A stretch of DNA of 8,093 nucleotides from Nitriliruptoraceae bacterium (lineage in GTDB: Bacteria; Actinomycetota; Nitriliruptoria; Nitriliruptorales; Nitriliruptoraceae). The notes under the pieces were generated by a model. It saw only the letters and a program-made list of their open reading frames with translations, was not told the DNA's origin and did no database searches. Positions 5,216 to 8,093 of the stretch are shown one piece after another (position 1 is the stretch's first letter; the number at the start of each line of letters is the position of its first letter). The translations under genes and the position numbers were made by a program. Location: positions 1 through 8,093 of the forward strand of contig SKTN01000228.1 in NCBI GenBank assembly GCA_007117945.1, in the 5' to 3' direction.

Positions 5216-6397
5216 TCACAGCGTCAGGACGAAGGGACCGAGACCCAGGACGCACAGTGCGACGCCGGCGGCGCGTGACCATGCGGCCACGTGGCGTGCA
5301 GCGGTCCCGATCATCGGCGCCACGGGTACGGCGAGATCGATCAGCGCCAGCATCACGAGCCCACGGCGCAGCGCCTGCCACCAGGCAGCGGCTGCAGCGG
5401 GCTCCACCAGGACCGCGACCCAGGCCGCGGCTGCGACGACCAGCGCGCCGCCCAGATGGGCTCGGCCGATCGCGGCGCGGAGTTCCTCGACACGCCAGCC
5501 GGGGCGCTCCGGGGTGGCCGATCCGGTCATCGGGAACCAGACCCCGAACGCCGCGGCCAGGGGCACGGCGATGCCGAGCCCGTTCGGCCATGGTGCGTGG
5601 CCGAGCCCGAGCCCCTGTCCCCGGGCCACGCTGCGGATCAGGACCTCACGCAGCAGGAGGATCCCGAGCAGGACCACGATGGCACCAGCTGCGGCCAGGA
5701 CCCCCTCGGCACGTGGCGACCGCAACGCCACGACCGTCAGCACGAGCGCGTTGATGGCCAGCGTCGCCCCGAAACGCCGCCACCACCGGCCGGAGACCTC
5801 CTCCTCGTCCCCGGCCGGGTGGACCCACAGCTGCATCCCAGGATCGAAGCCGCTGCCACCGACACGCCAGCGGCGCAGCATGCCCAGCAGCCCCCAGCGC
5901 CGCAGTTGCGCCGCGAAGCCGAGCCGGCGGTAGCCGCCGCTGCGGTGGAGCTGCGCGGATGCGGAGTTGACGGCGTCGATGCGGGCCGTGGCTTCGGTCA
6001 CACCCTGCCCGGCGAACCACGTGAGCGCCGCGTCCCGCAGGGCGGAACCGACACCGCGCACCTCGGCCGCCGGGTCGGCGAACACCCAGTCGATCACCCC
6101 CTGCACGCCACCGTCGGCGTGCGTCGCGACGTGGAGGACCGTGCCCCCGACCACCACCCCCTGGGACTCCGCTACCAGCAGCCGGTGGTGGCTCTTGACC
6201 CGGAACAGCAGCCGATCGAAGGGGTCGAAGGCGCGAGCGACGATGGCCCGCACCTGCGGGAGATCCTCCGACGTGGCGGGCCGGACCACCACCGAGGGCC
6301 GCGCGGCTCGATCACCGTCCACTGCCGTGGTGTGGGTAGGTTCCGCCGACCGTGCCGTGGCGGTGGGGTTCGGGTCCCCGGTTGGCTCGATCGGCAT
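5216..6397 (-). CDS. GNAT acetyltransferase fused to a degenerate M50-like membrane domain
   Basis: The protein has 393 residues from ATG 6397 (MPIEPTG), chosen for the GGGAGAAGG upstream. An in-frame ATG at 6442 would add 15 residues but lacks a ribosome site and overlaps the likely operator. After a polar N-terminus, about 35-160 are a GNAT domain: SVVVRPATSEDLPQVRAIV, the acetyl-CoA loop RGVGSA (114-119), and the ending NSASAQLHRSGGYRRLGF. About 209-393 form roughly six membrane helices. LLLREVLIRSVARGQG (247-262) aligns by eye with the M50 zinc helix LLxHExxHxxVAR, but HExxH is RExxI (250-254). ALIDLAVPVAPMIGTAARHV (351-370) aligns with the NLLPxxPLDG helix, but the ligand Asp is missing. 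I infer a catalytically dead site-2-protease-like membrane domain tethering an acetyltransferase. The GNAT substrate is unknown. It is divergent from a TetR gene, its likely regulator. If the M50 reading is wrong, it remains a GNAT with a polytopic membrane tail. Confidence 0.8.
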   Translation of the reverse strand: MPIEPTGDPNPTATARSAEPTHTTAVDGDRAARPSVVVRPATSEDLPQVRAIVARAFDPFDRLLFRVKSHHRLLVAESQGVVVGGTVLHVATHADGGVQGVIDWVFADPAAEVRGVGSALRDAALTWFAGQGVTEATARIDAVNSASAQLHRSGGYRRLGFAAQLRRWGLLGMLRRWRVGGSGFDPGMQLWVHPAGDEEEVSGRWWRRFGATLAINALVLTVVALRSPRAEGVLAAAGAIVVLLGILLLREVLIRSVARGQGLGLGHAPWPNGLGIAVPLAAAFGVWFPMTGSATPERPGWRVEELRAAIGRAHLGGALVVAAAAWVAVLVEPAAAAAWWQALRRGLVMLALIDLAVPVAPMIGTAARHVAAWSRAAGVALCVLGLGPFVLTL

Positions 6398-6440
6398 CTC
6401 CACCGCCTTCTCCCGGTCCGGGCTGCGTTCGTGACCCACC

Positions 6441-6480
6441 ATACGTTAGTAGCCGCTACGTTAGCAGGCGATATGTAGAG
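6441..6480. promoter_or_regulatory. Likely TetR operator and overlapping divergent promoters
   Basis: This AT-richer patch between divergent starts has two direct repeats TACGTTAG (6442-6449 and 6457-6464), 15 bp apart start to start. The junction between them is an 11-bp palindrome, GTAGCCGCTAC (6449-6459). On the minus strand the repeats contain TAACGT, which fits a -10 pattern; on the plus strand TACGTT also fits. Binding here could block both directions. GAGGGG (6478-6483) is the ribosome binding site of the TetR gene. Autoregulation is usual for divergent TetR genes but is inferred here. Confidence 0.5.
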
Positions 6481-6485
6481 GGGCG

Positions 6486-7145
6486 ATGAGCCGAACACGC
6501 AACCCCCGCGGCCAGGGCGACCAGCTGCGCGAGGACCTCCTCGATGCGACGGAGGCGCTCCTCGCTGAGCTGGAGGACGAACGGCGGGTGACGATCCGCG
6601 CCATCGTCGAGCGGGTCGGGGTCACCCCTCCCTCGCTGTACCTCCACTTCCCCGACAAGGCTGCGCTGATCCGAGCCGTGGTGGCACGCCGCTTCGCGAC
6701 GCTGGCCGCCGCCACGCAGTCCGCCGCCGGTCCACTGGAGGCCGCCGGCGATCCGGCAGCGGCACTGCGGGCCGGCTGCCGCGCCTACCTCGACTGGGCG
6801 CGCGACAACCCCGGCAGCTACCGCGTGCTGTTCGAGATCCAACGCGACACGGAGCTGGAGCGCCCCGACGGGACGACGGGCTCGGAGGCCTTCGACCAGC
6901 TCGCACGGCGCATCGCGGGCTGCCAGCAGGCCAGGATGGCGGACCCGGCCGCCGATGCCGGCGACCTCGCCGCGGTGGTGTGGGCAGGCCTGCACGGCAT
7001 CGCCACGCTGACGGTGCTGCGCAAGCGGTTCCCGTGGCCTCCGATCGAGCAGATGCTCGACCGGCTGCTGACCGGCATCGTGGGACTCCCCCCCGTCGGC
7101 GCTGCCACCACGGGCGAGCCGATCACCGAGGGACCGGTCAGCTGA
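6486..7145 (+). CDS. TetR/AcrR-family transcriptional regulator with WHG-type C-terminal domain
   Basis: The protein has 219 residues from ATG 6486, with GAGGGG just upstream. Residues about 12-70 are the TetR DNA-binding domain: LREDLLDATEALLAELEDE, then the helix-turn-helix VTIRAIVERVGVTPPSLYLH (36-54), then FPDKAALIRAVVARRF. The C-terminal ligand and dimer domain has SYRVLFEIQ (111-119) and WAGLHGIATL (166-175), the signature of the WHG subgroup. The inducer cannot be read from sequence. The gene is divergent from the GNAT-membrane gene, with 88 bp between starts holding repeats suited to a dimeric repressor, so it most likely represses that gene and itself. The N-terminus, MSRTRNPRGQG, is a basic arm typical of the family. 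Nothing suggests truncation. Confidence 0.92.
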   Translation: MSRTRNPRGQGDQLREDLLDATEALLAELEDERRVTIRAIVERVGVTPPSLYLHFPDKAALIRAVVARRFATLAAATQSAAGPLEAAGDPAAALRAGCRAYLDWARDNPGSYRVLFEIQRDTELERPDGTTGSEAFDQLARRIAGCQQARMADPAADAGDLAAVVWAGLHGIATLTVLRKRFPWPPIEQMLDRLLTGIVGLPPVGAATTGEPITEGPVS

Positions 7146-7267
7146 GCAGCGCGACCACGCCGCCGATCGGCAGCCCGGCGACACCACCGATCCTGCTCCC
7201 TCGTGTGTGCCACGCAGCGAACCGCCTACCCGGCAGCGGCACGCCGGCCAGCACTGCCACCACGACG

Positions 7268-7298
7268 GACGGGCCGGGGCATGCTGCCCCGGCCCGTC
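7268..7298. terminator. Strong bidirectional hairpin terminator
   Basis: GACGGGCCGGGGCA (7268-7281) pairs perfectly with TGCCCCGGCCCGTC (7285-7298), leaving a TGC loop: a 14-bp GC-rich stem. It sits between the stops of the convergent TetR and subtilase genes. It lacks U-tracts on both sides, as actinobacterial terminators often do. The rest of the 179-bp gap (7146-7324) shows no gene or other site I can support. Confidence 0.85.
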
Positions 7299-7324
7299 GC
7301 TGGTCGGTCAGGAGTGTCCGCGAC

Positions 7325-8093
7325 TCAGCGGGCGTTCCCCGGACCGTTGCCCGGGTTCCCGGGCGGTCCGCCCGGGCCCCCACCGCCGGTCCGGCCGCGT
7401 GCGTTGGCCGCAGGGCCACGCTCGAGCTCGAACTCGGGCGAGGTGATGTACTGCGGGCCCGCCTCGTTGGGCAGCTCCGCTGCGACCTCGAAGTGCCAGG
7501 TCCCACGCGGAGCCAGACGGCGCGCGTTGCCGTTGCCGACCGCCTCCTGGCCGTCCCAGACGAACGGGATCAGCTCGACGGGATCGACGCTGCGCCGCGC
7601 GTTGGCGACCTCGGCGACATCCACCTCGTACCCGGACTCGTGCACCGCCGTGATGGTCACCGACTCAGCGCCGTAGCCCATGAACAGGCCGACCCCGGGG
7701 ACGTCGATCCCACGCCGTGAGAACGAGGTGCCCTCAGCGACCGGTTCCCCGACCAGCAGACCGTCCTCGTCCTCCTCGAACTCGAGGAGCGAGATGTTCG
7801 GTAGCCCGAACGACGCCCGGTCCTCCGGCCAGATCTCGATGTCGCTGAGGTCACCGGCGAGACCGGCGTAGGGCACGACCAGGGTCGAGCCCTCGCCGTC
7901 CACCGGCGTCATGGTGATGTGGCCACCGACCTGGTTGAGGTAGAGCCCGGTCTCCGGGTTCGCGATGGTCACCTCGACCTCGACGCTCTCACCGGCTCCC
8001 ACGGTCACCTCGTCGGCCTCGAAGCTCGCGCTCGCCGACGACAGGTAGAAGTCCGGGTCGAACATGGCCAGCCAGGTGCCGATCGGCGCGTAG
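7325..8093 (-). CDS. C-terminal part of a secreted subtilisin-like (S8) protease (gene runs off right edge)
   Basis: On the minus strand, 255 codons are open from the window edge to a TGA at 7327-7325. The 5' end, signal peptide and Asp/His/Ser catalytic domain are outside the window. The visible start, YAPIGTWLAMFDPDFYLSSA, leads into a beta-sandwich: SFEADEVTVGAGESVEVEVT and then LVVPYAGLAGDLSDIEIW. This fits the Fn3-like domain that follows the catalytic domain in lactocepin/C5a-peptidase-type subtilases, whose signature is a VPYxGFxGD strand. A second beta-rich part contains VELIPFVWDGQEAVGN and GTWHFEVAAELPN, consistent with the next Fn3-like unit. The protein ends in a Gly/Pro/Asn-rich tail (RTGGGGPGGPPGNPGNGPGN) with no sorting signal or membrane helix, so free secretion or loose wall association is likely. 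Assignment rests on the Fn3-like region alone; another exported beta-sandwich protein is possible. Confidence 0.7.
   Translation of the reverse strand, partial: YAPIGTWLAMFDPDFYLSSASASFEADEVTVGAGESVEVEVTIANPETGLYLNQVGGHITMTPVDGEGSTLVVPYAGLAGDLSDIEIWPEDRASFGLPNISLLEFEEDEDGLLVGEPVAEGTSFSRRGIDVPGVGLFMGYGAESVTITAVHESGYEVDVAEVANARRSVDPVELIPFVWDGQEAVGNGNARRLAPRGTWHFEVAAELPNEAGPQYITSPEFELERGPAANARGRTGGGGPGGPPGNPGNGPGNAR

Noticed and set aside
5574..5660. Active M50 zinc protease in the GNAT-membrane protein
   Set aside because: The expected HExxH helix reads RExxI and the late Asp ligand is absent, so an active metalloprotease is not supported.
5216..6442. Longer GNAT start at ATG 6442
   Set aside because: It has no ribosome site and overlaps the operator-like repeats, while ATG 6397 has a purine-rich site upstream. 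Kept as an alternative only.
5291..6478. 395-residue plus-strand frame across the GNAT-membrane gene
   Set aside because: It is antisense to a gene with clear GNAT motifs, is low-complexity Arg/Pro/His-rich, and shows no domain.
7138..7506. 122-residue minus-strand frame over the terminator between TetR and the subtilase
   Set aside because: It crosses a strong 14-bp hairpin, overlaps the subtilase C-terminus in another frame, and shows no domain or ribosome site.

Overview
The window is very GC-rich, with codon use biased to G/C at third positions, several GTG starts and terminators that lack U-tracts. Together with an actinobacterial style of signal peptide, sorting signal and TetR regulator, this points to a high-GC actinobacterium. 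A deep-branching class such as Nitriliruptoria or Acidimicrobiia is a guess; nothing in the sequence fixes the lineage. No mobile element, CRISPR array, tRNA or rRNA was seen.

Layout. Positions 1-705 (-) hold the N-terminal part of a GAF-GGDEF signalling protein that runs off the left edge. A possible 26-codon leader ORF (752-672, -) overlaps its start region. Divergent from it, 824-2425 (+) is one uninterrupted gene fusing a MobA-type molybdenum cofactor nucleotidyltransferase to an FdhD-type sulfurtransferase domain, both serving Mo/W enzyme maturation. In the FdhD half the family's CxxC loop reads AxxA. A structured 218-nt intergenic region follows, ending in a hairpin that buries the Shine-Dalgarno sequence of the next gene. 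That gene (2644-4827, +) is a secreted SpoIVB/S55-type serine peptidase with a Glu-Pro stalk and an LQRTG sorting signal.

Positions 5147-4854 (-) encode a 97-residue protein of unknown function. It lies downstream of, and on the same strand as, 6397-5216 (-), an unusual protein with an N-terminal GNAT acetyltransferase domain and a C-terminal six-helix membrane domain. I read the membrane domain as a degenerate M50 (site-2-protease-like) fold without zinc ligands. A TetR-family regulator (6486-7145, +) is divergent from it, and the gap between them holds direct repeats and a small palindrome suitable as an operator. A strong 14-bp hairpin terminator separates the TetR gene from the convergent C-terminal part of a secreted subtilisin-like protease (8093-7325, -), which runs off the right edge.

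How they work together. The regulator, GNAT-membrane protein and 97-residue protein look like one small regulated locus of unknown purpose. The mobA-fdhD fusion implies a molybdo- or tungsto-enzyme such as formate dehydrogenase elsewhere in the genome; none is in the window. Two exported proteases of different families flank that locus without obvious linkage. The items most worth following are the FdhD domain lacking its cysteines, the GNAT fused to a dead M50-like membrane domain, and the S55 peptidase with its Ser and His halves in swapped order.
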